Shown: piece after piece, positions 30,574-39,584 of the stretch
Layout of the letters: each line of letters opens with the position of its first letter
Position numbering within the stretch: the first letter of the stretch is position 1
DNA from: Candidatus Parabacteroides intestinigallinarum
GTDB lineage: Bacteria; Bacteroidota; Bacteroidia; Bacteroidales; Tannerellaceae
Direction: 5' to 3'
Length of the DNA stretch: 64,000 nucleotides
Assembly: GCA_019114945.1 (NCBI GenBank)
Contig: DXEN01000088.1
Location: forward strand, 1 to 64,000
Translations under genes and position numbers: made by a program
Notes under the pieces: generated by a model
What the model saw: the letters and a program-made list of their open reading frames with translations, nothing else
What the model was told of the DNA's origin: nothing
Database searches by the model: none

Positions 30574-31890
30574 ATGAGATACTACAGCACCAACAGACAA
30601 GCGCCCGCGGCGAGCCTGGAAGAGGCCGTCGTCAAGGGACTGGCGGGCGACCGGGGATTGTACATGCCCGAGCGCGTACCGCGGCTCGCGCCCGACACCA
30701 TCGCCCGCCTGAAAGAGATGACGTTTCACGACATCGCCTGCCTCGTGGCGAGGGCCTTCTTCGGCGAGGACATCGAGGCCGATACGCTGGACGCCATCAC
30801 GCGCGACACGCTCGCGTTCGACACGCCGGTCGTGCCGGTGGGCGACCGCATCTATAGCCTGGAGCTGTTCCACGGGCCCACGCTGGCTTTCAAGGACGTG
30901 GGCGGGCGCTTCATGGCGCGCCTCTTGGGCCATTTCATCCGGAAAGAGGGCGCGGGCCGCAAGGTGAACGTGCTGGTGGCCACCTCCGGCGACACGGGCA
31001 GCGCCGTGGCCAACGGCTTCCTCGGCGTGGAGGGCATCCGCGTCTACGTGCTCTACCCCAAGGGGAAAGTCAGCCCCATACAAGAGTGCCAGTTCACCAC
31101 GTTGGGGCAAAACATCACGGCGCTGGAGGTGGACGGGACCTTCGACGACTGCCAGGCGCTGGTCAAATCCGCCTTCATGGACGCGGACCTGAACCGCCAC
31201 ATGCGCCTCACCTCCGCCAACTCCATCAACGTGGCCCGCTTCCTGCCGCAATCGTTCTACTACTTCAACGCCTACGCCCGCCTGGACGAGCGGGGCGAGG
31301 CCGACGCGCTGGTGGTAAGCGTGCCCAGCGGCAATTTCGGCAACATCACGGCGGGCCTCTTCGCCCACGCGATGGGGCTGCCCATCCGCCGCTTCATCGC
31401 CGCCAACAACCGCAACGACGTTTTCCTCGAATACCTGCGCACCGGGCGCTACAACCCGCGCCCCTCCGTAGCCACCATCGCGAACGCCATGGACGTGGGC
31501 GCGCCCAGCAACTTCGCGCGCATCCTCGACCTGTACGGCTCGGAAGGGGGCGACCCCTACCCGCGGATCCGCCAACTCATCGCCGGCCACCGCTACACCG
31601 ACGAGCAGATAGCCGACACGATGCGGCGGGTGTACCGGTCGACGGGCTACGTGCTCGACCCGCACGGCGCCTGCGGCTACCAAGGCCTGGCGGACAGCCT
31701 GCGGCCAGACGAGACGGGCGTTTTCCTGGAGACCGCCCATCCCGCGAAGTTCAAGGGCACGGTGGACCGGATCCTGGGCTCCGACATCGAGATCCCGGCG
31801 AAACTGCGGGCTTTCATGGAGGGTAAGAAGCAGAGCATCGAGCTGTCGAAGGACTTCGAGGGCTTCAAATCCTTCCTGATGAGCCGTTGA
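30574..31890 (+). CDS. thrC: Threonine synthase
   Basis: A 438-residue PLP enzyme that converts O-phosphohomoserine to threonine. The start MRYYSTNRQAP is the family N terminus, and the PLP lysine lies in GPTLAFKDVGGRF near residue 108. The phosphate-binding TSGDTGSAV follows. An in-frame upstream start is ignored because it would run through the previous gene. It is the last gene of the operon and is followed by a large hairpin. Confidence 0.96.
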   Translation: MRYYSTNRQAPAASLEEAVVKGLAGDRGLYMPERVPRLAPDTIARLKEMTFHDIACLVARAFFGEDIEADTLDAITRDTLAFDTPVVPVGDRIYSLELFHGPTLAFKDVGGRFMARLLGHFIRKEGAGRKVNVLVATSGDTGSAVANGFLGVEGIRVYVLYPKGKVSPIQECQFTTLGQNITALEVDGTFDDCQALVKSAFMDADLNRHMRLTSANSINVARFLPQSFYYFNAYARLDERGEADALVVSVPSGNFGNITAGLFAHAMGLPIRRFIAANNRNDVFLEYLRTGRYNPRPSVATIANAMDVGAPSNFARILDLYGSEGGDPYPRIRQLIAGHRYTDEQIADTMRRVYRSTGYVLDPHGACGYQGLADSLRPDETGVFLETAHPAKFKGTVDRILGSDIEIPAKLRAFMEGKKQSIELSKDFEGFKSFLMSR

Positions 31891-31907
31891 CGGACCGAGA
31901 CGAACGC

Positions 31908-31965
31908 TTGCGGGTAGTCGCAAGGGGCTTTTAAGACGTTAAAAGTGCCCTGCGACTACCCGCAA
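31908..31965 (+). terminator. Long hairpin after thrC
   Basis: TTGCGGGTAGTCGCA (31908-31922) pairs perfectly with TGCGACTACCCGCAA (31951-31965). Inside, CTTTTAA pairs with TTAAAAG round a 4-base loop, giving a nearly continuous 27-bp stem. Its right arm is the first unit of the 42-bp array that follows. Confidence 0.7.
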
Positions 31966-32150
31966 GGCATTTTCAAGAGGGCAAAAGTGCCCTGCGACTA
32001 CCCGCAAGGCATTTTTCAAGAGGCAAAAGTGCCCTGCGACTACTCGCAAGGCATTTTTCAAGAGGCAAAAGTGCCCTGCGACCCCTCGCAAGGCATTTTT
32101 CAAGAGGCAAAAGTGCCCTGCGACCCCTCGCAAGGCATTTTTCAAGAGTC
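31941..32150. repeat. Tandem array, five units of exactly 42 bp, between thrC and folK
   Basis: AAAAGTGCCCTGCGAC starts at 31941, 31983, 32025, 32067 and 32109, all 42 bases apart. Within a unit TGCCcTGC and GCAaGGCA form a hairpin followed by A and five T (four in the first unit), so most units look like an intrinsic terminator on the plus strand. The array separates convergent genes and its last bases overlap the folK stop codon. Confidence 0.88.
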
Positions 32151-32553
32151 AAAACCGTTTTCCTAAGCCTAACATCCCCTCCCGTATGTAAGCGCGCGCC
32201 ATGTCGCCCGGCCGCAAGACACGCCCGTCCCAACACAGCAAGTCGATATCGATGGGCACACGGCCCCGCACCTTGTCCTCCGGCCTCCGCCCCACGGCGC
32301 GCTCAATCCGCTTCAGCGCGGCGGCCACCGCCTCCGGCACCTCGTCTGTGTAGAGAAGCGCCACCTGGTTCAGGAAAGGCTCCGGGAAAGGGAAATCCTC
32401 CGGCGCTGTGTAGACCGGTTCGGAGAAGCGAATCGCGGGGAAGCGGGCGCGCAGCATCTCCCTCGCGCGGCCGAGATTCCGCTCCCGGTCCACGTTCGCG
32501 CCCAGCCCCAAGAGAACCTCGACGCCCCGTTCCTCGTTTCGCTCGTTCGCCAT
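32149..32553 (-). CDS. folK: 2-amino-4-hydroxy-6-hydroxymethyldihydropteridine pyrophosphokinase
   Basis: A 134-residue HPPK of folate biosynthesis. Family motifs are LLGLGANVDRERNL near the N terminus, FLNQVALLYT in the middle and the signature RRPEDKVRGRVPIDIDLL. The ATG at 32553 gives MANERNEERG; a GTG one codon upstream is possible. The family length is normally 150-170, so the C terminus is short, ending LGLGKRF at the edge of the 42-bp array. The gene is convergent with thrC and shares no operon with its neighbours. Confidence 0.9.
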   Translation of the reverse strand: MANERNEERGVEVLLGLGANVDRERNLGRAREMLRARFPAIRFSEPVYTAPEDFPFPEPFLNQVALLYTDEVPEAVAAALKRIERAVGRRPEDKVRGRVPIDIDLLCWDGRVLRPGDMARAYIREGMLGLGKRF

Positions 32554-32602
32554 CACGACGCGAACTTACGGAAAATAGCCGACAATCCCGCCCCCATGCG
32601 AA

Positions 32603-32622
32603 AATACCTATTTATGGGTATT
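32603..32622. promoter_or_regulatory. Inverted repeat overlapping the feoAB -33 box, candidate operator
   Basis: AATACC (32603-32608) and GGTATT (32617-32622) form a 6-bp inverted repeat with an 8-base spacer. It overlaps the -33 TTG at 32621-32623. Position and symmetry fit a repressor site for an iron-responsive regulator, but it does not closely match the classical Fur box, so the regulator is unassigned. Confidence 0.4.
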
Positions 32623-32651
32623 GGCGAAACGAAGTTTTCCGACTACATTCG
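32621..32651 (+). promoter_or_regulatory. Promoter of the feoAB gene
   Basis: TTG at 32621-32623 and TACATTCG at 32644-32651 (one mismatch from TAnnTTTG) are 20 bases apart, the same spacing as the NtrC promoter. The ATG follows 18 bases later. Confidence 0.55.
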
Positions 32652-32669
32652 CGAAACATTTAAGGAAAC

Positions 32670-35150
32670 ATGAGACTATCAGAACTTCGCACGGGCGATA
32701 AGGGTGTTATCGTCAAAGTAATGGGACGCGGGGCTTTCCGCAAACGCATCATCGAGATGGGATTCATACGGGGAAAAGAGGTGGTTGTCATCCAGAACGC
32801 GCCGCTGAAGGACCCGATTCACTACCGCATCATGGGATACGACATCTCCCTGCGCCGCTCGGAGGCGGCCTTGATAGAGGTCGTCAGCGCGGCGGATTTC
32901 GAGAAAGACCCCTCGCTCCGGACGGCCGGCCGCGGCACCGACCCCTACACGCTGCCCTCGGACGAGGACCTGCGGGCCGTCGCCCTCCACAAAGGAAAAA
33001 CGATTAACGTGGCGCTGGTGGGAAACCCCAACTGCGGCAAGACGTCGCTCTTCAACTTCGCCTCCGGGGCGCACGAGCACGTGGGCAACTACAGCGGCGT
33101 GACGGTGGACGCGAAGGAGGGCACCTTCCAGCGAAACGGCTACACGTTCCGCATCGTCGACCTGCCGGGCACCTACTCGCTCTCCGCCTACTCGCCGGAG
33201 GAGCTCTACGTGCGCAAGCACCTGAACGAGGAGCAGCCGGACGTGGTGATCAACGTGATCGACGCCTCCAACCTGGAGCGCAACCTCTACCTCACCACGC
33301 AGCTCATCGACATGGACGTGCGCATGGTGATCGCCCTCAATATGTACGACGAGCTGCAAAAGCAAGGCGACCGGTTCGACCACGAGTCGCTGGCGCGGAT
33401 GATTGGCTCGCCCATCATCCCGACCGTCAGCAAGACCGGCTTCGGCATCGACGAGCTGTTCGACCGCGTCATCCGGGTGTACGAGGAGCAAGACCCCGTC
33501 ATCCGCCACATCCATATCAACTACGGCGACCAGCTGGAGCGTTGCGTGGCCAACGTCCGCAAGCGCCTGAACGACCGGGGCGACATCCCGCGTAACCTCT
33601 CCAAGCGCTACCTCTCCATCAAGCTGCTGGAGGGCGACAAGGAGATAGAGGCCTTCATCCGCGCCCTGCCGGGCTCCGACGCCATCTTCGAGGCGCGCGA
33701 CCGCGAGGCCGCCCAGATAGAGAAGCTGCTGCAGGAGGATTGCGAGACGGCTTTCACCGACGCCCGCTACGGCTTCATCTCCGGCGCGCTGCGCGAGACG
33801 TACGAGCAGAACACCATCAAGGAGGCGACAAGCACCCGGATCATCGACCTCCTCGTCACGCACAAGGTATTGGGCTTCCCCATCTTCATCCTGTTCATGT
33901 GGATTATGTTCGAAGCTACCTTCCGCCTGGGCGCCTACCCGATGGAATGGATCGAGGCGCTGGTGGAGGCCATCGGCGGCTTCGTGCGCGCCCACATGGC
34001 CGAGGGCCCGCTCAAGGACTTGCTGGTAGACGGCATCATAGGCGGCGTGGGAGGCGTCATCGTCTTCCTGCCCAACATCCTGATACTATACCTGTTCATC
34101 TCCTTCATGGAAGACTCCGGCTACATGGCCCGGGCCGCCTTCATCATGGACAAGATCATGCACAAGATGGGGCTGCACGGCAAATCGTTCATCCCGCTGG
34201 TGATGGGCTTCGGCTGCAACGTCCCCGCCATCATGGCGACGCGCACGATAGAGAGCCGCAACAGCCGGATGATCACCATGCTGGTCACCCCGCTGATGAG
34301 CTGCAGCGCGCGCCTCCCGGTATACGTATTGCTGGCGGGCGCCTTCTTCGAGAAGAGCGCGGGCACCGTGCTGCTGGCGCTTTACGTCTCCGGCATCCTG
34401 CTGGCGGTGCTGATGGCCCGCCTCTTCAAGCGTTTCCTGTTCAAGGACGAGGACGTGCCCTTCGTCATGGAGCTTCCCCCCTACCGGATGCCCACGGGCA
34501 AGTCCATCCTGATCCACATGTGGGAGAAAGCCAAGCAATACCTGCACAAGATGGGAGGCATCATCCTGGTAGGCTCCATCATCATCTGGTTCCTGGGATA
34601 TTTCCCCCGGAACTCGGCGAACGGCGGGGAATTCGACCGGCGAATCGCCGAGATAGAGCGCGTGACGACCGACCCGACGGAGAAAGCGGAGGCCATCGAT
34701 CACGTGGAGCGGCTGCGAGCCATCGATCACCAGCGCGACTCCTACATCGGCCGCGTCGGGCGGGCGATAGAGCCTATCTTGGCGCCGCTTGGCTTCGATT
34801 GGAAAATGAGCGTCAGCCTGCTGAGCGGCATGGCGGCGAAAGAAATCGTCGTCAGCACGCTGAGCGTGCTCTATACCGGTAGCGCCGACGAGGGCGAGGC
34901 CCTGTCCGAACGCCTGAAAGCCGACCGCGACGCGGACGGCGCCCCCGTGTTCACGCCGCTTGTCGCGCTCAGTTTCCTGCTGTTCGTCCTGATCTACGTC
35001 CCGTGCATCGCCACCATCTCGGCCATCGTCAACGAGTCCGGCTCGTGGAAATGGGGCCTGTTCGTCATCGGCTACACCTGCGCGCTGGCGTGGGTCGTCT
35101 CCTTCCTCGTCTACCAGACCGGGAACGTGCTCATCCATCTGTTCACTTAA
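32670..35150 (+). CDS. feoB: FeoA-FeoB fusion, ferrous iron transporter
   Basis: An 826-residue inner-membrane Fe2+ importer. The N-terminal 76 residues form a FeoA SH3-like domain (MRLSELRTGDKGVIVKVMG), fused to FeoB. The G domain has G1 GNPNCGKTS (118-126), a G3 DLPGTYSLSAYSPEE and G4 NMYD. The membrane part follows, with GFGCNVPAIMATRTIES and a late LLSGMAAKEIVVSTL segment. FeoA and FeoB are separate proteins in E. coli; this fusion is common in Bacteroidetes. A small Cys-rich membrane protein follows, as is typical of feo operons. Confidence 0.95.
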   Translation: MRLSELRTGDKGVIVKVMGRGAFRKRIIEMGFIRGKEVVVIQNAPLKDPIHYRIMGYDISLRRSEAALIEVVSAADFEKDPSLRTAGRGTDPYTLPSDEDLRAVALHKGKTINVALVGNPNCGKTSLFNFASGAHEHVGNYSGVTVDAKEGTFQRNGYTFRIVDLPGTYSLSAYSPEELYVRKHLNEEQPDVVINVIDASNLERNLYLTTQLIDMDVRMVIALNMYDELQKQGDRFDHESLARMIGSPIIPTVSKTGFGIDELFDRVIRVYEEQDPVIRHIHINYGDQLERCVANVRKRLNDRGDIPRNLSKRYLSIKLLEGDKEIEAFIRALPGSDAIFEARDREAAQIEKLLQEDCETAFTDARYGFISGALRETYEQNTIKEATSTRIIDLLVTHKVLGFPIFILFMWIMFEATFRLGAYPMEWIEALVEAIGGFVRAHMAEGPLKDLLVDGIIGGVGGVIVFLPNILILYLFISFMEDSGYMARAAFIMDKIMHKMGLHGKSFIPLVMGFGCNVPAIMATRTIESRNSRMITMLVTPLMSCSARLPVYVLLAGAFFEKSAGTVLLALYVSGILLAVLMARLFKRFLFKDEDVPFVMELPPYRMPTGKSILIHMWEKAKQYLHKMGGIILVGSIIIWFLGYFPRNSANGGEFDRRIAEIERVTTDPTEKAEAIDHVERLRAIDHQRDSYIGRVGRAIEPILAPLGFDWKMSVSLLSGMAAKEIVVSTLSVLYTGSADEGEALSERLKADRDADGAPVFTPLVALSFLLFVLIYVPCIATISAIVNESGSWKWGLFVIGYTCALAWVVSFLVYQTGNVLIHLFT

Positions 35151-35163
35151 ATCGCGGGGTACG

Positions 35164-35334
35164 ATGTGGCAAGAAATAGCGATCTGGATAATCGGGGCAC
35201 TGGCCGTCGGCTATATGGCGCGTAAGATTTACCGTGTGTTCCGGCGCGGGAAGGGCCCGGGGGGATGCCATTGCGGCGGGTGTAGCGGCCGCTGCGGTTG
35301 CCCGGTAAAGAATAGGCCCTCGAAAGGCGAATAA
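35164..35334 (+). CDS. FeoB-associated Cys-rich membrane protein
   Basis: A 56-residue protein starting 13 bases after the feoB stop. One membrane helix (IAIWIIGALAVGYMA) is followed by a basic stretch and a cluster of five Cys in 12 residues (CHCGGCSGRCGC), then a short tail. Helix plus Cys cluster plus position next to feoB fit the small feo-operon partner family. A metal-binding or FeoB-assisting role is inferred. Confidence 0.82.
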   Translation: MWQEIAIWIIGALAVGYMARKIYRVFRRGKGPGGCHCGGCSGRCGCPVKNRPSKGE

Positions 35335-35350
35335 ACAAGGGAATCTTTTT

Positions 35351-35358
35351 TATATTCG
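35351..35358 (+). promoter_or_regulatory. Promoter -7-like element of the phosphoesterase gene
   Basis: TATATTCG, one mismatch from TAnnTTTG, lies 29 bases before the ATG at 35388. No good -33 is seen. Confidence 0.4.
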
Positions 35359-35387
35359 CGGTATGGGAATCTAATACATACCGAATC

Positions 35388-36635
35388 ATGGATAACACGT
35401 TATCGCGCATATTACTCTCGCTCCTCCTCGTCGTGGCGGTCGGTGGCTGCCAGGACGAGCTGGAGGAGCTTGGCTTACGAAGCGAGGCGAACGAGGCTTA
35501 CTACTGGGAAAACAACCGGTCCGCCGCCCAACGGGTACGGCGAATCATGTACGGCGAGACGGATAGCGGCCGGTACGAGCGCTTCAAGATCGTTCACATC
35601 TCGGATCCGCACCTCTCCTCGTGGTCGGGAAGCAACCATTACAAATTGCCCATCAACCTAAGGCAATCCATCCGGTTCGCGAACCAACAGGAACTGCGTA
35701 TCGACGCCATCGCCGCCACGGGCGATTTCATTTCCATCGAGCCGAAAGAGACGGCGAAAGACTGCATGCGCTCGTTCGTCTATCACCTCTACGAGGAGAA
35801 CCACGTGCCTACGTTCCTATGCACGGGCAATCACGACAGCAACGCGAACGAGGACATCGGGGACGATTTCCTGCTCAAGCACGAGATCAACGAGATACTA
35901 TTCGGCAAAAGCAATTACCCGTCCCGGCGGCCGGATGCCGAGAACTACTATTACGCCGACGTACCCGCCCCGGACGGAGGAACGATCCGCTTCATCGCCC
36001 TCGATATGCTGGACCAGCCCGACCGGCGGTACAATACGCTCAACTACGCCATCTACTCGCAAGCGCAAATCGACTGGCTGACGAACGTGGCGCTGAAAGA
36101 GGGAATGACCGAGCGGCATAGCGTCGTCGTCCTGAACCATTACCCATTCCAACCTCTCAGCAGCGCGAAGCATGGTACCTACCTGAGCGACGGACGCTTC
36201 GTACACCCCTGGAACATGATCCCGGAAATCATCGAGGCCTTCCGGACCCGCTCCGTATGGGAGAAAACCTACCCGAACCAGCTCGGCTTCGAGGAGATAC
36301 GGGTAAAAGCGGATTTCCGCGCGAGCGAGGGGGAATTCGTGTGCTATCTGGGCGGGCACAATCATAGTTTCGCCTACTTCGACATCGAAGGCCTCGACAA
36401 CGAGAGCGCCGAGCTGCCCGCGCAGCAAATGATTCTCTGCACGAACCAAGCTCCGAGTGAGGTCGGCGTGATTTACAATAAAGTAGAACGCGAGGAAAAC
36501 AGTTTATCCAGCAACAGCTTCTGCATCCATGCCATCGACACCCGCGAGAAGAAGATCTACATCACCTTCTTCGGCGCCTACAAGCCGTCCAACGACAGCG
36601 ATTATCCGGACATCCATACCCTATCCTATCGATAA
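35388..36635 (+). CDS. Lipoprotein metallophosphoesterase (calcineurin-like)
   Basis: A 415-residue protein with a lipoprotein signal (MDNTLSRILLSLLLVVAVGGC; lipobox Cys near residue 21), so it is membrane-anchored outside the cytosol. The two-metal phosphoesterase motifs are in order: HISDPHL (about 67-73), GDFIS, GNHDSN, NHYPF and GGHNHS. The fold is typical of exported phosphatases or phosphodiesterases of the calcineurin superfamily. Substrate unknown. The gene stands alone, between feoAB and an AT-richer cluster. Confidence 0.88.
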   Translation: MDNTLSRILLSLLLVVAVGGCQDELEELGLRSEANEAYYWENNRSAAQRVRRIMYGETDSGRYERFKIVHISDPHLSSWSGSNHYKLPINLRQSIRFANQQELRIDAIAATGDFISIEPKETAKDCMRSFVYHLYEENHVPTFLCTGNHDSNANEDIGDDFLLKHEINEILFGKSNYPSRRPDAENYYYADVPAPDGGTIRFIALDMLDQPDRRYNTLNYAIYSQAQIDWLTNVALKEGMTERHSVVVLNHYPFQPLSSAKHGTYLSDGRFVHPWNMIPEIIEAFRTRSVWEKTYPNQLGFEEIRVKADFRASEGEFVCYLGGHNHSFAYFDIEGLDNESAELPAQQMILCTNQAPSEVGVIYNKVEREENSLSSNSFCIHAIDTREKKIYITFFGAYKPSNDSDYPDIHTLSYR

Positions 36636-36689
36636 GCCATGGAAGAAGGAAAATGAAGGCGAGAATAACACTATTCCAAGAATTATACA

Positions 36690-36697
36690 TAACTTTG
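36690..36697 (+). promoter_or_regulatory. Promoter -7 element of the ornithine-cyclodeaminase-like gene
   Basis: TAACTTTG is an exact TAnnTTTG match, 44 bases before the ATG at 36742. It suggests that this AT-richer cluster is transcribed independently of the phosphoesterase gene. Confidence 0.5.
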
Positions 36698-36741
36698 GTG
36701 GCTTTTCTAAGTTATAAAGCAAGTATTAAAAAAGTAACTAT

Positions 36742-37689
36742 ATGAAAATCATCTCTAAGAATCAAATCAAAGATCTCCATATCACCCCATCAATTTGCGT
36801 AGACTGGGTGAAAGAAAGTTTCTCGCTCAAAGAGAAGGCTCAACTACCGGCGAAAATAAGCGTACATCCACAAGGAAATGATTTCTTCACCTCCATGCCT
36901 TGTCTTTTACCTCCAGAATTTTCCCGATTTGGCATAAAGATCGTACATCGCATCACCGGAGGAATACCTGCCTTGGGGAGCGATATTTTGCTCTATAATT
37001 CCCTCACGGGAGAATTATTAGCTATGCTCGATGGAGATTGGATCACTACCATGCGTACTGGCGCTGTAGCCACGCTTGCTATTCAAACATTGAGAGCCTC
37101 CTATAGCAGTACATATGGTTTCATTGGTTTAGGTAATACGGCCAGGGCAACGATGTTATGTTTGCTCGACAGCCAAAAAGAGATATTTCATACCGTATAT
37201 CTATTAAAATATAAAGACCAAGCCGACTTATTCATCGAGCGATTCAATAATTACAGAAATGTCCAGTTTATCGTTGTCGACACCATAGAGGAACTTATCT
37301 CGCAATCGGATACCATCGTCAGTTGCATAACAGACGCGAAAGATTTACTCTGCCCCCAAGACGAACTATTCAAAGAAGGCTGTTTAGTTGTTCCCATACA
37401 CACGAGAGGATTCCAAAACTGCGATCTTTTCTTTGATAAAATCTACGGAGATGATACCGAACACGTCAAGGGCTTTCGTTATTTTTCCAAATTCAAACAA
37501 TATGCCGAACTCAAGGACGTTTTATCAGGAAAAGCCGCGGGCAGAGAGAATGACAAGGAAAAAATCTTAAGTTATAATATAGGCTTGGGATTGCACGATA
37601 TTTTATTCGCGAGCAAAATTTATGACATGCTATCAGAAAAAGCCAAGGATATCAAAATCCAGAAAGAAACATCCAAATTTTGGATATAA
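36742..37689 (+). CDS. Ornithine cyclodeaminase / mu-crystallin family protein
   Basis: A 315-residue NAD(P)-dependent enzyme homologue. Hallmarks are LDGDWITTMRTGAVATLA (about 93-110), the Rossmann GFIGLGNTARATM (near 128) and a C-terminal YNIGLGLHDILFASKIYD. The family includes ornithine cyclodeaminase, alanine dehydrogenase and the SbnB-type diaminopropionate enzyme. The substrate cannot be assigned. The gene is clearly AT-richer than the genes on either side of the 36.7-39.6 kb segment. A nucleotidyltransferase-aminotransferase fusion follows 82 bases later, across an 8-bp hairpin, and may use a linked substrate. Confidence 0.88.
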   Translation: MKIISKNQIKDLHITPSICVDWVKESFSLKEKAQLPAKISVHPQGNDFFTSMPCLLPPEFSRFGIKIVHRITGGIPALGSDILLYNSLTGELLAMLDGDWITTMRTGAVATLAIQTLRASYSSTYGFIGLGNTARATMLCLLDSQKEIFHTVYLLKYKDQADLFIERFNNYRNVQFIVVDTIEELISQSDTIVSCITDAKDLLCPQDELFKEGCLVVPIHTRGFQNCDLFFDKIYGDDTEHVKGFRYFSKFKQYAELKDVLSGKAAGRENDKEKILSYNIGLGLHDILFASKIYDMLSEKAKDIKIQKETSKFWI

Positions 37690-37692
37690 CCT

Positions 37693-37727
37693 CTTGTTTT
37701 TTTCTTTCGCACGCAGCATAAAACAAG
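37693..37727 (+). terminator. Weak hairpin between the cyclodeaminase and fusion genes
   Basis: CTTGTTTT (37693-37700) pairs with AAAACAAG (37720-37727) round a 19-base loop, right after the cyclodeaminase stop. There is no T run, so it may be an attenuator or mRNA stabiliser rather than a terminator. Confidence 0.35.
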
Positions 37728-37771
37728 AAAGTATCATCTGATAAATCTGACAAACATAAATTATAACATAT

Positions 37772-39583
37772 ATGCAAGCGATTATATTAGCGGCGGGAAT
37801 GGGAAAGCGCCTCAAAGAATTGACCCAAAATAATACAAAATGCATGATTAAGGTACATCATCAAACTTTGATTGAGCGTATGCTTAAACAATTGGAGGCA
37901 CTTTCCCTAAAACGAATCATTATTGTCATCGGATATAAGGGGAACAAAGTCCAAGACTTGGTAGGCGATTCTATTAATAGTACCCCCATTCTCTATATTG
38001 AAAATAAAATCTACGACAAGACAAATAACATATACTCGCTATATCTCGCGAAAGATTTTCTAATGGAGGATGATACGATCTTGCTTGAATCAGATTTAAT
38101 TTTCGAAAGTTCCATCCTCGATAAACTAATCAATCATCCCTATCCCAACCTCGCGGTAGTCGCTAAATACCAAAGTTGGATGGATGGTACCGTCGTACAA
38201 TTGGACGAAGACAATAACATCTTAAACTTCATTTCCAAGAAAGCCTTCCAATTCAATCAAAAAGATGCTTACTACAAAACCGTGAACATCTACAAATTCA
38301 GCAAGGATTTCTCTAAGAATAAATACATACCGTTTCTTGAAGCCTATTGCAAGGCTTTAGGAAACAACGAATATTACGAACAGGTGCTGAAAGTGATATC
38401 CTTATTGGACAAGCCGGATCTGAAAGCCTTGACCATCACCTCGGAAAAGTGGTACGAAATAGACGATTTGCAAGACCTGAATAACGCCGAGGCTCTCTTC
38501 GCCCAAGGAAATCAGGCTTTAGCGATGTACGGAAAAAGATATGGCGGCTATTGGCGTTTCCCGATGTTACTGGATTTCTGCTATTTGGTAAATCCCTATT
38601 TTCCTAATACCCGACTGAAAGAAGAGCTAAAAGCTAACTTTGACAATCTGCTTACCGAATACCCTTCCGGCATGCAAGTCAATGCCCAATTGGCAGCACG
38701 TTACGCAGGAACCTCCTCCGAGCAAATTATCGTAGGGAATGGAGCCGCGGAATTAATAAATGGATATATGCATCTGAGTGCGGAACGCATAACCGGAGTG
38801 ATATTACCAACTTTTGAGGAATATCCCAACCGGTTAGATCCGAAACAAATCATCTACTATACGCCGGATAATGCGGATTTCTCGTACACGGGCTCCGATA
38901 TTATCAGCTTTTTCGACAATAAGCCGATTCAGCAACTGCTGATTATCAACCCAGATAATCCATCCGGGAACTTGTTGCGAAAGGAAGAAATCGAATCCTT
39001 GATTGAATGGTCAGAGCGAAAATGTATCCGACTGATCGTGGATGAGTCGTTCCTCGATTTCGCACGGCAGGGGAAAACAATTTCCCTCTTGGATAAAAGA
39101 ATATTGGATAGGCATCCCCTTTTAATCGTTATTAAAAGCATATCAAAGTCATATGGCGTACCGGGTTTGCGACTCGGCTTCTTGGCCTCGGGAGACAAGG
39201 AACTCATCCAAGCGCTGAAAAAAGAGATATCCATCTGGAATATCAATTCCTTCGCGGAATTTTATATGCAAATATTCATTAAATACATCGATGATTACGA
39301 GAAAGCCCGCCTGAAATTCATCGAAGAAAGGGAACGATTCCTTTCGCGCTTACGAACCGTTCCATTCTTGCGTGTCATACCCTCCGCCGCGAATTATTTC
39401 TTATGTGAGATTACTGACACATATACCTCAGAAGAACTTTGCGGTCTCTTATTGTCAAAGAACAATATATTGGTCAAGGATTGCGGAAAGAAAGCGGGGT
39501 TCGGGGGTAAACAATACATTAGAATCGCTATTCGGGATAGGAAAGACAACGATACGCTCGTAGACGCATTGACGCTATTATAA
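37772..39583 (+). CDS. Nucleotidyltransferase fused to class I PLP aminotransferase/decarboxylase
   Basis: A 603-residue two-domain protein. The first (about 1-240) is a sugar-nucleotidyltransferase-type domain: QAIILAAGMGKRLKELT, the metal site LLESDLIF and the segment TNNIYSLYLA, as in CTP-using LicC/PntC enzymes. The second (about 255-600) is a PLP fold of the HisC/CobD branch: NPDNPSGNLL, IVDESFLDFA and PLP lysine in ISKSYGVPGLRLGF. A plausible role is making a CDP-linked amino-alcohol or similar head group; the substrates are inferred. Fusions of this sort are known in phosphonate pathways, but no pepM is present here. The flippase gene begins 1 base after its stop. Confidence 0.82.
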   Translation: MQAIILAAGMGKRLKELTQNNTKCMIKVHHQTLIERMLKQLEALSLKRIIIVIGYKGNKVQDLVGDSINSTPILYIENKIYDKTNNIYSLYLAKDFLMEDDTILLESDLIFESSILDKLINHPYPNLAVVAKYQSWMDGTVVQLDEDNNILNFISKKAFQFNQKDAYYKTVNIYKFSKDFSKNKYIPFLEAYCKALGNNEYYEQVLKVISLLDKPDLKALTITSEKWYEIDDLQDLNNAEALFAQGNQALAMYGKRYGGYWRFPMLLDFCYLVNPYFPNTRLKEELKANFDNLLTEYPSGMQVNAQLAARYAGTSSEQIIVGNGAAELINGYMHLSAERITGVILPTFEEYPNRLDPKQIIYYTPDNADFSYTGSDIISFFDNKPIQQLLIINPDNPSGNLLRKEEIESLIEWSERKCIRLIVDESFLDFARQGKTISLLDKRILDRHPLLIVIKSISKSYGVPGLRLGFLASGDKELIQALKKEISIWNINSFAEFYMQIFIKYIDDYEKARLKFIEERERFLSRLRTVPFLRVIPSAANYFLCEITDTYTSEELCGLLLSKNNILVKDCGKKAGFGGKQYIRIAIRDRKDNDTLVDALTLL

Positions 39584-39584
39584 C

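Noticed and set aside
31945..32166. A repeated 14-residue peptide (KVPCDYPQGIFQEA type) encoded by the 42-bp array, with an open frame also on the other strand.
   Set aside because: Since 42 is a multiple of 3, the array stays open in several frames by chance. Each unit looks like a terminator hairpin, and both strands are open, so coding is unlikely.
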